IMG/VR virus record: IMGVR_UViG_3300043540_000165
Span: 1-29,943 of that record
Strand: one strand, 5' to 3'
Length of the DNA: 29,943 nt
From: a virus
The position numbers and the translations under genes are program-made. Position 1 is the first letter of the stretch; the number at the start of each line of letters is the position of its first letter. Below are positions 6,453 through 14,656 of this stretch, in pieces. The notes beneath the pieces are model-generated. The model was not told where the DNA came from. It saw nothing but the letters and a program-made list of their open reading frames with translations, and ran no database searches.

Positions 6453-8160
6453 TTCGACGCCGGAATCCGCTGTCCCGCTGCTGCGCCGGGACTGGACTGC
6501 CCGTTCGGCTTCATCCGGCCGATACGCCGTCCAGCGCACGGTGGCGGAACTCATCGACGGCTATCGCCGCCGCCATGCGGAGCGGTTCCGCTACGAGGGT
6601 GCCAGCGCCGGCCGCCGCGCATACGGTTGGTACGCCGCATCGACCGATGCCAACGTCGAGCTGATGGGATCGCTCATCTGGCTGCGCAACCGCAGCCGCG
6701 ACCTCATCCGCAACAACCCCTATGCGGCGAATGCAGTCACGGTCCTGGCCGGCAACGTGGTCGGAACCGGCATCGTGCCGAAGGCGAAGACGGGCGACCC
6801 AGGGCTCGACAAGATTATCGATGGCGAGTGGCCGTATTTCGCGGAGGCCTGCGACACTCCGCAGCGCCTCGACTTCTATGGCATGCAGACGCTGACCGTC
6901 CGCACCATGGCCGAAAGCGGTGAATCGATCATCCGGTTCCGGCCGCAGCCCGCGGATTTCGGGTTGCGCATCCCGCTCCAGCTTCAGATGCTCGAAGCGG
7001 ATTTCCTCGATCAGGCGCGCACGATGGGACTCGTGAACGGCCATGTCATGGAAGGCGTGCAGTTCGACGAGAAGGGCCGGCGCGTGGCCTACTGGCTGTT
7101 CAGCTATCACCCAGGCGGCGTGCTGATCCTGAATCCGCGCGGCGGCATTGTCAGCCAACCCGTGCCGGCCGAGCAGATCATGCACGTTTACCAGGTGCTC
7201 CGGCCTGGCCAGGTTCGGGGCGTGCCGTGGCTCGCGCCCGTGATGATGGCACTCCGCGACCTGGACGATTACTGCGACGCAGAGCGCGTGCGGAAGAAGG
7301 TGGAGGCCTGCGTGACGGCGTTCGTGACGCAACCCGAGGGCGCCGACGGAGAGCCGATGGGAATCGCCGGGACCGATCCGTCGAGCGGGCTGCCGGTGGA
7401 GAGCTTCCAGCCCGGCATGGTCGAGTATCTGAAGCCCGGCCAGGAGATCAAATTCAACAACCCGACGCCGGCGGGCGGTTACCGCGAGTACAAGATGACC
7501 GAGTTGCAGGGCATCATGGCTGGCATCGGTCTACCCTATGAACTGGGCACCGGCGACATGTCGCAGGTGAATTACTCGTCCTGGCGCGGCGGGATGCTGG
7601 GCTTCCGCAACACGGTGGAGAACTACCGCTGGTTGACGCTGATTCCGCTATTCTGCATGCCCGTGTGGCGGCGGTTCATCGATGTGCTCGTGCTCCAGGG
7701 AAAGATCCCGGCGTCGGCCGATGAAGATCCCAAGATTAACCTCCGCACGGTGCAGTGGACGGCGCCGCGGTTCGAGTCGGTCGATCCGGTGAAGGATGCC
7801 GAGAGCGTGCTGAAAGACGTGCGCATGGGCCGGAAGACGTGGTTCGAAGCCGTGCTGGAAAACGGCTACGACCCGACCACTCAGCTCGAGCACATCGCAC
7901 TGTTTAACAAGCTTGCCGACAAGTTCGAGATCATCCTCGACATTGACCCGCGCAATGTTACGCTGCGTGGGCAGGAACAGCCCGCCAACACCGAGGAGCG
8001 AACGCCGAGCAGCAAGGCTGCGCCCGCGCAAACCGGACCGGCAAAGAAGAAAGCCACCGCTCTCTCCGACGAGGATCTGACGATGGTGAAGGAACTGCTC
8101 GTCGCGGGAATCTCGCGGAACACCACCTGGGAATCAACATCCCGGCTCTACCAGGGATAA
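6442..8160 (+). CDS. Portal protein, lambda gpB family (572 aa)
   Basis: This is the dodecameric head vertex through which DNA enters and leaves and to which the connector attaches. The sequence follows the lambda-type portal pattern: an Arg/Asp-rich start of the core with RNRSRDLIRNNPYAANAV (about 90-107), the VVGTGI segment, the LEADFLDQ motif, the GQVRGVPWLAPVM motif, and the YSSWRGGMLGF region near residue 380. The last about 60 residues are Ala, Pro, Lys and Glu-rich and probably disordered. Length is within the family range. The ATG at 6442 lies inside the end of the preceding gene. No internal protease domain is seen, because the protease is fused to the capsid protein downstream. Confidence 0.92.
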   Translation: MTTNSTPESAVPLLRRDWTARSASSGRYAVQRTVAELIDGYRRRHAERFRYEGASAGRRAYGWYAASTDANVELMGSLIWLRNRSRDLIRNNPYAANAVTVLAGNVVGTGIVPKAKTGDPGLDKIIDGEWPYFAEACDTPQRLDFYGMQTLTVRTMAESGESIIRFRPQPADFGLRIPLQLQMLEADFLDQARTMGLVNGHVMEGVQFDEKGRRVAYWLFSYHPGGVLILNPRGGIVSQPVPAEQIMHVYQVLRPGQVRGVPWLAPVMMALRDLDDYCDAERVRKKVEACVTAFVTQPEGADGEPMGIAGTDPSSGLPVESFQPGMVEYLKPGQEIKFNNPTPAGGYREYKMTELQGIMAGIGLPYELGTGDMSQVNYSSWRGGMLGFRNTVENYRWLTLIPLFCMPVWRRFIDVLVLQGKIPASADEDPKINLRTVQWTAPRFESVDPVKDAESVLKDVRMGRKTWFEAVLENGYDPTTQLEHIALFNKLADKFEIILDIDPRNVTLRGQEQPANTEERTPSSKAAPAQTGPAKKKATALSDEDLTMVKELLVAGISRNTTWESTSRLYQG

Positions 8161-8185
8161 ATCCAAACCGAAGGGAGATGCACTT

Positions 8186-8674
8186 ATGCAGGGAGACCCG
8201 AACGTGAAGGCCGGGCTGCAACGCCTCGTTGCCGCACTGCTGGACCTGATGTGCCAGTACATGCTGGACGCGATCAATACGAAGCGGCTCGGACTGAGCA
8301 TTGGCGACGGCCTGGACGAGTTGTGCGGCCAGTGCGGAACCGATCTCAAGGATCTGGTGAAGTGGCTCTATTTCCTCGAGGCCCAACCGGAGATTGGCGC
8401 CGCAAAAGCGCACGCGACCGTGGCCCAGGTCCTCACCGATGCAACGACCGCGGAAACCGCCTTCGTGGCCGCCGTGAATCAGCTTGCGGACGTGGCGCTC
8501 AAGGCGGGCGACATGGCCGTTTTTCACGGCCTTCAACACCTTGCCAAGTTCCACACGATCGGCGGCGGCGTGGTCGGCTCGACGGATCGCACCGGACACA
8601 TCGCGTGGCTCCAGAAGCAGGACTGGCAGGTCCGCGAGTTCGGCGAAAAGGATTACGAGGCCACGAAGGCGTAA
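8186..8674 (+). CDS. Degenerate bacterioferritin-like protein (162 aa)
   Basis: The overall pattern matches bacterioferritin as I remember it. The start MQGDPNVKAGLQRLVAAL with QYML near 24-27 mirrors MKGD...LN.LL..EL....QYFL. The middle has WLYFLEAQPEI, like ERILFLEGLPNL. The end has GHIAWLQKQ, like GHIDWLETE. Size is equal (about 158 in E. coli). The usual ferroxidase residues are mostly absent on this alignment: position 18 is Leu, the E-x-x-H pair of the second helix is Cys and Asp, and only the His of the last GHI is kept. It is therefore a four-helix protein unlikely to oxidise iron. AAGGGAG eight bases upstream supports the start. It lies between portal and protease/capsid, so a head-assembly role is an inference. 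Confidence 0.6.
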   Translation: MQGDPNVKAGLQRLVAALLDLMCQYMLDAINTKRLGLSIGDGLDELCGQCGTDLKDLVKWLYFLEAQPEIGAAKAHATVAQVLTDATTAETAFVAAVNQLADVALKAGDMAVFHGLQHLAKFHTIGGGVVGSTDRTGHIAWLQKQDWQVREFGEKDYEATKA

Positions 8675-8686
8675 CAGGAGGGCACG

Positions 8687-11038
8687 ATGCCGCTACTCGA
8701 AACTGAAACCTCGAAACCTGCCGCTGCGGAACCGGTGATCACCGCGGCGGAAGCGGCGGCCGCGACCCCGCCGCCCGCCCAACACGATACGGAAATCTTC
8801 ACCGCCGATGCGCACGTCGTGCCCAGCACCGCCAACACGAAAGACGGGACCATCGACGTGGTCTGGTACAGCGGCGCCTATGTGCCGCGCGTCGACCGAT
8901 CGACCGGCGAGCCGTACATGCTCAAGCTCGATATGTCCGGCTGCCGCATGGATCGCCTGAACAACGGCGCGCCGGTTTTCGACACCCACTTCACCGGCGA
9001 CGATTTCAAGTCGCTGATCGCCGGCAAGGTGGGCACGCGCGCGCAAGTGGGCGTCGTCCGGCGTGCCTGGGCGAACGGCGACAAGGGGATGGCCACGTTG
9101 CAATTCGATCTCGGCGATCCCGACGGCGCCGAGATGTTCCGCAAGGCCAGCTCCGGTATCCTCCAGAATCTCAGCTTCGGCACCTTCGTTTACAAGCGCG
9201 ACAAGGTCGACCCGCAGACGCTTCAAACCGAAGCTCCGAACCGCAGTTTTCCAGAGGGCAAGCCGCCGTACCTGAACGACAAGGAAATCGGCATGTTCAA
9301 GGCCACCGACTGGGAGCCGTTCGAAATCTCCCCGTGCACGGTTCCCGCCGATTTCAATACCGCGTTCCTCAGCGCGGAACCCACGGGAGAAATGATCATT
9401 GTCGGCACGCCGGAGCCCGGCGTGATCGATGCACTTCGGGCAATCAGCCCACAAAAGGAGAAACCTGCAATGCCGGAAACGACCACGCAGGAAACGGGCG
9501 TGGATGCCCGTCCAGTGAACGAACAGGCTCTGGCCGCCGCGCGGGAACAGGCGGTCCAGGCCGAACGGCAGCGCGTCAGCGAGATTCAATCGCTGAGCGC
9601 CACCGCAACCAAACACGGCATCGACGGCTCCGTCATTAGCGCGTTCCTCGCCAAAGGCGTATCGGCCGATCAAGCCCGGAAGGAACTGTTCGACCGGCTC
9701 GCCGACCTGGGAGGCCGGACCGTGCCTCCGGGTCCGGGGCAGAAGGGACAGGAGTTCAATCCGCCTTCGGAGCAAGTGACCTTCGGCCGCGATGCTTTGG
9801 AAACGCGTCTCTCCTGCATGCAGGCAGCCATGCTCCTGCGCGCCGACGCCCGCTTCTTCCTGGGGCGGCACCAGGACCACAATGGCAACCTCGGCGAATA
9901 TCTCGACGGCTGCGGCCCCGAGCAGCAGCGGCGCGCCGAGGAGATGGCCCGCGACTACCGCAATTTCAAGCTCGTCGACATGGCCAAGGAATACCTTCAG
10001 ATGAAGGGGGTTCCCGTGCGCGGCTTGGACGTAACGCGGATTGCGGAACTGGCGCTCCAGGCTCCCTCGCGCAACGTGGAGTTCTTCGAGGGTGGCGCCG
10101 AATCGACCTCCGACTTCCCGGCGATCCTGGCTAACGTCGCCAACAAGACCCTGCGCCAGGGTTACGAGGCCTACGCGCGCACCTTCCAGCCGTTCTGCCG
10201 GCAGGTGACCGCGCAGGACTTCAAGCCCATCAACCGCGTGCTGCTGGCCGATGCCCCCGTCCTCCAGGCGATCAACGAAAAGGGCGAGTACCACCGGGCG
10301 CAGCTCACCGACAACAACATCAGCTACAAGCTGGGCACCTACGGCGAGATCGTGGCCATCACGCGCAAGGTCATCATCAATGACGACCTCCAGGCGTTCA
10401 CCCGCGTCCCCGCCCTGCTGGGCGTGGCTGCGGCGCGGCTCGAGTCGGACACGGTGTGGGGCATCATCACCTCGAATCCGGCGGCGATCTACGCGGGCGA
10501 CAAAACCTCGACGGCGTTGTTCCATGCCAATCACGGCAACCTGCTGACCGGCGGCGGCAGCAGCATCGATCCCACGGCGAACGCCGGCAATCCGGCGGGT
10601 ACCGGTCCGCTGGCGGCGCTGGCTGCCGGCCGCAAGGCGTTGCGCTTGCAGAAGGGACCGCAGGGCACGCCCCTCAACATCACCCCGAGGTTTATCGGGG
10701 TGCCGACGGCGCTGGAAACCTACATGCTGCAGCTCGTCTATCCGATCAACATCGCCTCGGCGACCGCCGCAGCCGTGGTGCCCGACTGGGTGCGCAGCCT
10801 GGTGCCGGTGGTCGAGCCGCGTCTCGATGCGGTGGCCGGTGGCGGCACGGCGTGGTACCTGATCGCGGACCCAGCGTACATCGACACCGTGGAGTACTGC
10901 TACCTGGAAGGGCAGCAGGGCGTGTACATCGAGACCAAGCAGGGCTTCGAGATCGACGGCGTCGAGATCAAGGCGCGCATGGACTTCGGCGCGGCGGCCA
11001 TCGATTACCGGGGCCTCCAGAAGAACGCCGGTGCGTAG
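8687..11038 (+). CDS. Prohead protease-major capsid fusion protein (783 aa)
   Basis: Residues about 55-225 resemble an HK97-type prohead protease (family S78). The candidate catalytic residues are His101 (FDTHF), Ser163 (NLSFG) and Glu213 (FEISPCTVPAD), in the family order. Residues about 262-450 are helical and linker-like, similar to a scaffolding region. Residues about 470-783 match the Mu gpT-like major head protein (VAITRKVIINDDLQAF, DYRGLQ near the end). Fused protease-capsid proteins of this kind are known. A strong AGGAGG at 8676-8681 precedes the first ATG. A second in-frame ATG at 9470 has its own AAGGAG, so the capsid part is probably also made separately. A strong hairpin follows the gene. 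Confidence 0.88.
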   Translation: MPLLETETSKPAAAEPVITAAEAAAATPPPAQHDTEIFTADAHVVPSTANTKDGTIDVVWYSGAYVPRVDRSTGEPYMLKLDMSGCRMDRLNNGAPVFDTHFTGDDFKSLIAGKVGTRAQVGVVRRAWANGDKGMATLQFDLGDPDGAEMFRKASSGILQNLSFGTFVYKRDKVDPQTLQTEAPNRSFPEGKPPYLNDKEIGMFKATDWEPFEISPCTVPADFNTAFLSAEPTGEMIIVGTPEPGVIDALRAISPQKEKPAMPETTTQETGVDARPVNEQALAAAREQAVQAERQRVSEIQSLSATATKHGIDGSVISAFLAKGVSADQARKELFDRLADLGGRTVPPGPGQKGQEFNPPSEQVTFGRDALETRLSCMQAAMLLRADARFFLGRHQDHNGNLGEYLDGCGPEQQRRAEEMARDYRNFKLVDMAKEYLQMKGVPVRGLDVTRIAELALQAPSRNVEFFEGGAESTSDFPAILANVANKTLRQGYEAYARTFQPFCRQVTAQDFKPINRVLLADAPVLQAINEKGEYHRAQLTDNNISYKLGTYGEIVAITRKVIINDDLQAFTRVPALLGVAAARLESDTVWGIITSNPAAIYAGDKTSTALFHANHGNLLTGGGSSIDPTANAGNPAGTGPLAALAAGRKALRLQKGPQGTPLNITPRFIGVPTALETYMLQLVYPINIASATAAAVVPDWVRSLVPVVEPRLDAVAGGGTAWYLIADPAYIDTVEYCYLEGQQGVYIETKQGFEIDGVEIKARMDFGAAAIDYRGLQKNAGA
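9455..9472 (+). promoter_or_regulatory. Internal ribosome-binding site and in-frame start
   Basis: AAGGAG at 9455-9460 stands nine bases before an ATG at 9470 that is in frame with the fusion gene (codon 262) and begins MPETTTQETG. It falls just past the protease domain. It would yield a 522-residue scaffold-plus-capsid protein without the protease, much as lambda C and Nu3 share a frame. It may instead be the relic of two separate genes before fusion. Confidence 0.65.
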
Positions 11039-11069
11039 AGCGCGGCGGGCGTAGCGAAACCACAGCACA

Positions 11070-11093
11070 CCGGGGCGGTGCTGACCGCCCCGG
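11070..11093 (+). terminator. Perfect 10-bp hairpin after capsid gene
   Basis: CCGGGGCGGT at 11070-11079 pairs with ACCGCCCCGG at 11084-11093 across a GCTG tetraloop. It lies 31 bp after the capsid stop and just before the ribosome-binding site of the decoration gene. No T-run follows, so it may be a weak terminator, an mRNA-stabilising end for the capsid message, or both. Confidence 0.5.
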
Positions 11094-11118
11094 AATCGTA
11101 GACAAGGAGATCCCAAAC

Positions 11119-11913
11119 ATGCAGAATTACATTCAACGGGGGAGTACCCTCACCGTGACCGCGCCCTATGCGTTGCTGAGCGGCGGCGGTTGCCAGGTGG
11201 GCAACATCTTCGGCGTGTCGGTGAATAACCAGAGCCTGGGCGATTCGACCGAGTTGGTGGTTGAGGGGGTGTTCGATCTCGCCAAAGATGGCAGCACGTT
11301 CACCTCGGGTGCCAAGGTCTACTGGGACAACACCCAGCAGTTGGCGACCGCGAATACGCTGACCGCTGCTGGCGCGGCGAACAAGGAAATCGGCTTCGCC
11401 GTGCTGGATCAGGCCAATGGCGTCGCTGCGCCTGGCGGCCAGGCGGCCGACCCGACGGTGCGCGTGCGGCTCAACCCGCTCAGCTTCGGTCCCGTGCAGG
11501 CGTCCGATACCGATCCTTCCGTGCTTCAGAAGGCGGTCGTCACCCTGACGGCGGCGCAGATCATGGCCATGTATGGCACGCCGCAGAGCATTTTGCCGGC
11601 GCCGGCTGCCGGGCAGGTACTCGTGATCGACCAGATCATCGCGCAGATGAAGCCGGGCGCCACGCAGTTCACTGGCGGCGGTGCGGTGACATTCCAATAT
11701 CACGGGACCGCCATCGTGCCGCACTCGGGGAACATCCCCTCCGCGACCGTCACCGCTGCCGGCGGCAGCGAGAACGTGGTGCCGCCGCCCACGGGCACGA
11801 TCCAGCCGCCCGCAGCGACCGGCCTCGACATCACCAATGCCACGGCCGCCTTCGCCACCGGCAACGGCACACTCGTGGTGACGGTGTTCTACTCCATCAT
11901 CACGCTTTCGTAG
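11119..11913 (+). CDS. Two-domain head decoration protein, DUF2190 plus beta domain (264 aa)
   Basis: The N-terminal about 120 residues fit DUF2190, a family found next to capsid genes and thought to decorate or stabilise the head: MQNYIQRGSTLTVTAPYALLS, a VGNIFGV strand, and a final PTVRVRLN. The C-terminal half (about 130-264) begins VTLTAAQIMAMYGTP and is a beta-rich module of a kind common in phage structural proteins, here with glycine-rich linkers. The fusion may give each decoration site two domains. AAGGAGA at 11104-11110 fixes the ATG at 11119. The frame is open upstream through the capsid gene, but that extension is meaningless. The gene is bracketed by two GC-rich hairpins. Confidence 0.75.
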   Translation: MQNYIQRGSTLTVTAPYALLSGGGCQVGNIFGVSVNNQSLGDSTELVVEGVFDLAKDGSTFTSGAKVYWDNTQQLATANTLTAAGAANKEIGFAVLDQANGVAAPGGQAADPTVRVRLNPLSFGPVQASDTDPSVLQKAVVTLTAAQIMAMYGTPQSILPAPAAGQVLVIDQIIAQMKPGATQFTGGGAVTFQYHGTAIVPHSGNIPSATVTAAGGSENVVPPPTGTIQPPAATGLDITNATAAFATGNGTLVVTVFYSIITLS

Positions 11914-11932
11914 CGGCTCGCCGCTCAAAACG

Positions 11933-11955
11933 GGGCGGCCGCCGCGCCGCCCTTT
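11933..11955 (+). terminator. GC-rich hairpin with short T-run
   Basis: GGGCGGC at 11933-11939 pairs with GCCGCCC at 11946-11952 (6-nt loop) and is followed by TTT. AAAA precedes the stem. This is the most terminator-like structure in the window. It stands between the decoration gene and the connector genes, so it probably lowers expression of the genes that follow. Confidence 0.55.
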
Positions 11956-11964
11956 CCTGTCCCT

Positions 11965-12297
11965 ATGGCCGATTGGCCCACCATCAACGCCAGCGTCAAT
12001 GCGGTGATGATCGCTACCTTTGGCGTGCCCGCCACATTCACGCCTCAGGACAGCGCCGGAGGGTGGCTTGCCCCGCAAACCATCCTGGGAATCGTCATGC
12101 GCCCGGCGATGCCGGAGGATTTCCCTCCCGGTTATGGAACTGGTACCGCTAACCTGCGGTTCTGGGTCAACCTCGAAACGATATCTCCGCCGCCGCAGCA
12201 CGGTGACCAGATCGCATTCAACAGCAAGGCTTACGTAGTACAGGAAGTGGATGTGGATATCGATGGCGGCGCGATTCTCAAGCTGAGGGCCATGTAG
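11965..12297 (+). CDS. Head-tail joining protein, lambda FII-like candidate (110 aa)
   Basis: Size, order and layout fit the head-tail attachment proteins of the lambda FII type: an N-terminal helix region with VNAVMIATFGVPATFTP, a set of short beta strands, then a GDQIAFNSKAYVVQEVDVD segment and a final strand. These proteins cap the head connector and receive the tail. It follows the decoration gene and precedes a tail-terminator-like gene, the usual place. No ribosome-binding site is seen before the ATG at 11965, which begins 10 bp after a terminator-like hairpin, so its expression may be low. Confidence 0.55.
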   Translation: MADWPTINASVNAVMIATFGVPATFTPQDSAGGWLAPQTILGIVMRPAMPEDFPPGYGTGTANLRFWVNLETISPPPQHGDQIAFNSKAYVVQEVDVDIDGGAILKLRAM

Positions 12298-12299
12298 CA

Positions 12300-12788
12300 A
12301 TGCTGAACGCCGCTCCCATCACGGACGCCATTGTCAGCGCACTCCAGGCCATTTCTGACTTGGCTGCGGCAATGACGGTGGTGGAATCGAACCAGCCGGT
12401 ATGCCGGATCTACGCCCATCACTATCGCCTGGGCGCCGAATACCGCCTCGCCGAACGCATTTACAAAATGCCGGCGCCCTCGATGCTGGTCGCCTGGGAC
12501 GGCGATCTGGGCGGCAACTTCAACGGCCAGACCATCTGGAAGCACCGCTTCAACGTGTATTTCCGCATGGGGAACGCGGCCGGCTTGAGCGAGCCAGTCG
12601 GGTACGAGGACCTGTGGTCGATCGTCTGTAACCAGCCACCCGCCGGCAGTGAGGTCAACATCCGGTACATGCAGCTGTATCCCGGCCTCGACATTATGGA
12701 CACGCCGGGCGTGGCCCACGCGCTCGACGAGGACCTCCAGGACCGATTCGTGGGCACGTTTGTGATTCCAGAGATTGGAGATAACTGA
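12300..12788 (+). CDS. Tail terminator/completion-like protein (162 aa)
   Basis: No strong motif is seen. The protein has an N-terminal helix (MLNAAPITDAIVSALQAI), a beta-rich middle with several aromatic residues (WKHRFNVYFRM), and a C-terminal strand (FVGTFVIPEIGDN). This layout and its place between the connector protein and the tail-tube gene fit a tail terminator or completion protein (lambda Z/U type). Its function is therefore assigned mainly by position. The start lies 2 bp after the previous stop, and GAGGG in the preceding gene may serve as its ribosome-binding site. Confidence 0.5.
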   Translation: MLNAAPITDAIVSALQAISDLAAAMTVVESNQPVCRIYAHHYRLGAEYRLAERIYKMPAPSMLVAWDGDLGGNFNGQTIWKHRFNVYFRMGNAAGLSEPVGYEDLWSIVCNQPPAGSEVNIRYMQLYPGLDIMDTPGVAHALDEDLQDRFVGTFVIPEIGDN

Positions 12789-12789
12789 G

Positions 12790-12993
12790 ATGCCTGATCT
12801 GACGCAGGAGATGGCCGACGTGGCGGCGGCCATCGAGAAGATGGAGCACCAGGCCGCCGCGCCCGTTTCCCCGCCCGCGCCCGGCAAGGTCCGGTTGCGC
12901 CACCCAAACACTGGTGACGTCCAGGACGTCGATGCCGTCCCCGAGTCGATGATCCCTCTGATGGGGCGTGGCTACCAGCAGGTGAAGGAGTAA
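12790..12993 (+). CDS. Small protein before tail tube (67 aa)
   Basis: A helical N-terminal half rich in Glu and Ala is followed by a Pro-rich linker and a C-terminal piece RHPNTGDVQDVDAVPES ending in GYQQV, a pattern seen at the ends of several small phage proteins. I cannot name the family. GGAGA eight bases upstream supports ATG 12790 over an in-frame TTG at 12775. It sits between the tail-completion-like and the tail-tube genes with only 4 bp to the latter, so it is probably part of tail assembly. Confidence 0.55.
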   Translation: MPDLTQEMADVAAAIEKMEHQAAAPVSPPAPGKVRLRHPNTGDVQDVDAVPESMIPLMGRGYQQVKE

Positions 12994-12997
12994 ATCA

Positions 12998-14011
12998 ATG
13001 CCCGCGAGAGTACAACAGCTTGTCCTCGGCCTCGGCAACAACAAGCAGAGCGCCATCGGATCGGCAGGCAGCACGTTCCTCCGCTTCAAGAAGCTGGACA
13101 CGACGATCACGACACCGAAGCCGGTGTTCGAAAACGACGCCGCCGAAATCGGCAAGGGCCACGAGTTCATCACGCAGACGTTTCCGTCGCATTACGACGT
13201 GGCCAACCGGCTGGAGAAGTATGCCAGCGCGGAGTTCGTCACCTGGGCCTGCGCGTACGGCCTTGGCAACGTGGCCGTGACCGGGTCCAGCGCGCCTTAC
13301 GCCTATACGATCCTGCCGATCGATCCCGGCACGACGCTCGAACTTCCGTACTTCTCGCTGGTCGAGCAGATCGCCGAGGGCGGCGGGAAGGCGGTCGATA
13401 ACCTGTATGTCGGCTGCGCCATCGAGGACTTCACGTACCAGTTCTCGTATGGGCCTGGCCGGTCGTCCTCGAAGATGACCGTCAACTGGGTGGGCTCCGG
13501 CCTCCTCACGACGCCGTCGGGCATCACCGTGCCCGCGCTCACCATCGAGAACAACATGCTGGCGGCATCCATGTCGCTGTCCGTCAACGGCGTGGATTAC
13601 GTCTCGACCAAGCGCATCCTCTCCGGCAGCATCGGGTGGAAGAACAACCTGCTGCTCAACGCGGGCTTCTATCCCGGCTCCGGCTTGCAGAACGGCCTCC
13701 AGGTGCGGGGACGTATGGAAATCGGCGCCCGCGTGCCGACGTTCCAGTTCACCGCGCGCCTGCTCTCGGGGTCCACCGAGTACAACACGCTCGTGCAGCA
13801 AACCACCGGCACGGCGACGCTGTCGGTCCAGCACGACGCTGGCAATTCCGTCTCGTTCGCGTTCCCCAAGATGGCTTTCCAGGTCGTCGAGAACGCCGAA
13901 GCGGACGGCATCGTGGCGGTCACGGTGACCGGCGCTCCCCAGTACGACACGGTGAGCAGCACGGTCATGTCGGTCACCACGAAGTGCGGCATCGGCACTA
14001 TCGCGCAGTAA
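12998..14011 (+). CDS. Major tail tube protein (337 aa)
   Basis: The sequence is beta-rich with Gly, Ser and Thr throughout. It follows the pattern of siphovirus tail-tube subunits: FLRFKKLDTTITTP near the start, an EIGKGHEF segment, a SGSIGWKNNLLLNAGFYPG segment in the middle, and a C-terminal strand pair. About 337 residues is within the usual range for this family. Hexamers of this subunit would stack around the tape measure protein to form the tail tube. AAGGAG at 12985-12990, seven bases upstream, gives a strong start. It is directly followed by the chaperone gene with its frameshift signal, as in lambda V, G and T. Confidence 0.8.
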   Translation: MPARVQQLVLGLGNNKQSAIGSAGSTFLRFKKLDTTITTPKPVFENDAAEIGKGHEFITQTFPSHYDVANRLEKYASAEFVTWACAYGLGNVAVTGSSAPYAYTILPIDPGTTLELPYFSLVEQIAEGGGKAVDNLYVGCAIEDFTYQFSYGPGRSSSKMTVNWVGSGLLTTPSGITVPALTIENNMLAASMSLSVNGVDYVSTKRILSGSIGWKNNLLLNAGFYPGSGLQNGLQVRGRMEIGARVPTFQFTARLLSGSTEYNTLVQQTTGTATLSVQHDAGNSVSFAFPKMAFQVVENAEADGIVAVTVTGAPQYDTVSSTVMSVTTKCGIGTIAQ

Positions 14012-14041
14012 AGAATCCAAAATCCAACACAGGAGTGGTCC

Positions 14042-14656
14042 ATGTACGGCAGCATTCCCAACGAGGGCATCACCATCCGAGTGCCCAATCCGCCGAAGGC
14101 GGCTCGCGTCCGTCTCCCGACCAGCGACGAGATGCTGGGCCGCCTGGCACAGCAGAAGTCGATCCGGCGCACCATCGGCCGGCGCAAATCGCAGACGGAA
14201 TACGTCCCGAATCCGAAGGCCGATCTTGCCTTGTTCAACCAGCTTCGGTTGGACAAGGACGGCCCGGAGTTCGACGAGTTCGAGGCGAGCAACGCGCTCT
14301 CGAAGCTCACGTACTGCGAGGTCACCGACTGCGAGCGCGCGGGCGACGAGTACCGCATTACGCTCAAGACGCCGTTCGGCGACACCACCCACACGATGCG
14401 CATTCCGACGCAGCGGGACGTGACCCTTTACCGGCGCACGGTCGTCTCGGCCACCGATCTTCCGCACGGCCAGGAGGAGCTGCGTTACCGCACGGAGCCC
14501 GCCATCGATCTCTACAACTCCGTGGTCACGAAGGCCGAGGGTTACGCCGATAGCCTCAAGATCGAGGACGTGCCGCCGCACCACAAATCCGCGGTCGTCG
14601 TCGAACTGGTGCAGGCCATCGACGATCTCGACCCGCAGATCGACCCAAACTCTTAG
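14042..14656 (+). CDS. Tail assembly chaperone, gpG-like (204 aa)
   Basis: This gene takes the place of lambda G, between the tail-tube and tape-measure genes. The protein is highly charged and helical, with an Arg-rich region (about residues 35-50) and an acidic C-terminus (DDLDPQIDPNS), which fits a soluble assembly factor and not a virion part. I cannot point to a signature motif. AGGAG at 14031-14035 fixes the start. Its last codons contain a canonical slippery heptamer, and the -1 frame stays open for a further 148 residues, so a longer fusion form of about 351 residues is expected as in lambda gpGT. Confidence 0.7.
   Translation: MYGSIPNEGITIRVPNPPKAARVRLPTSDEMLGRLAQQKSIRRTIGRRKSQTEYVPNPKADLALFNQLRLDKDGPEFDEFEASNALSKLTYCEVTDCERAGDEYRITLKTPFGDTTHTMRIPTQRDVTLYRRTVVSATDLPHGQEELRYRTEPAIDLYNSVVTKAEGYADSLKIEDVPPHHKSAVVVELVQAIDDLDPQIDPNS
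14644..14650 (+). other. -1 frameshift slippery site C CCA AAC
   Basis: The heptamer CCCAAAC is read in the zero frame as C CCA AAC, the canonical X XXY YYZ form, two codons before the TAG at 14654-14656. Slipping back one base gives CCC AAA. A hairpin begins five bases beyond it. Confidence 0.75.

Noticed and set aside
8693-11116. 807-codon open frame on the minus strand
   Set aside because: It lies opposite the protease-capsid gene, which has clear family motifs.
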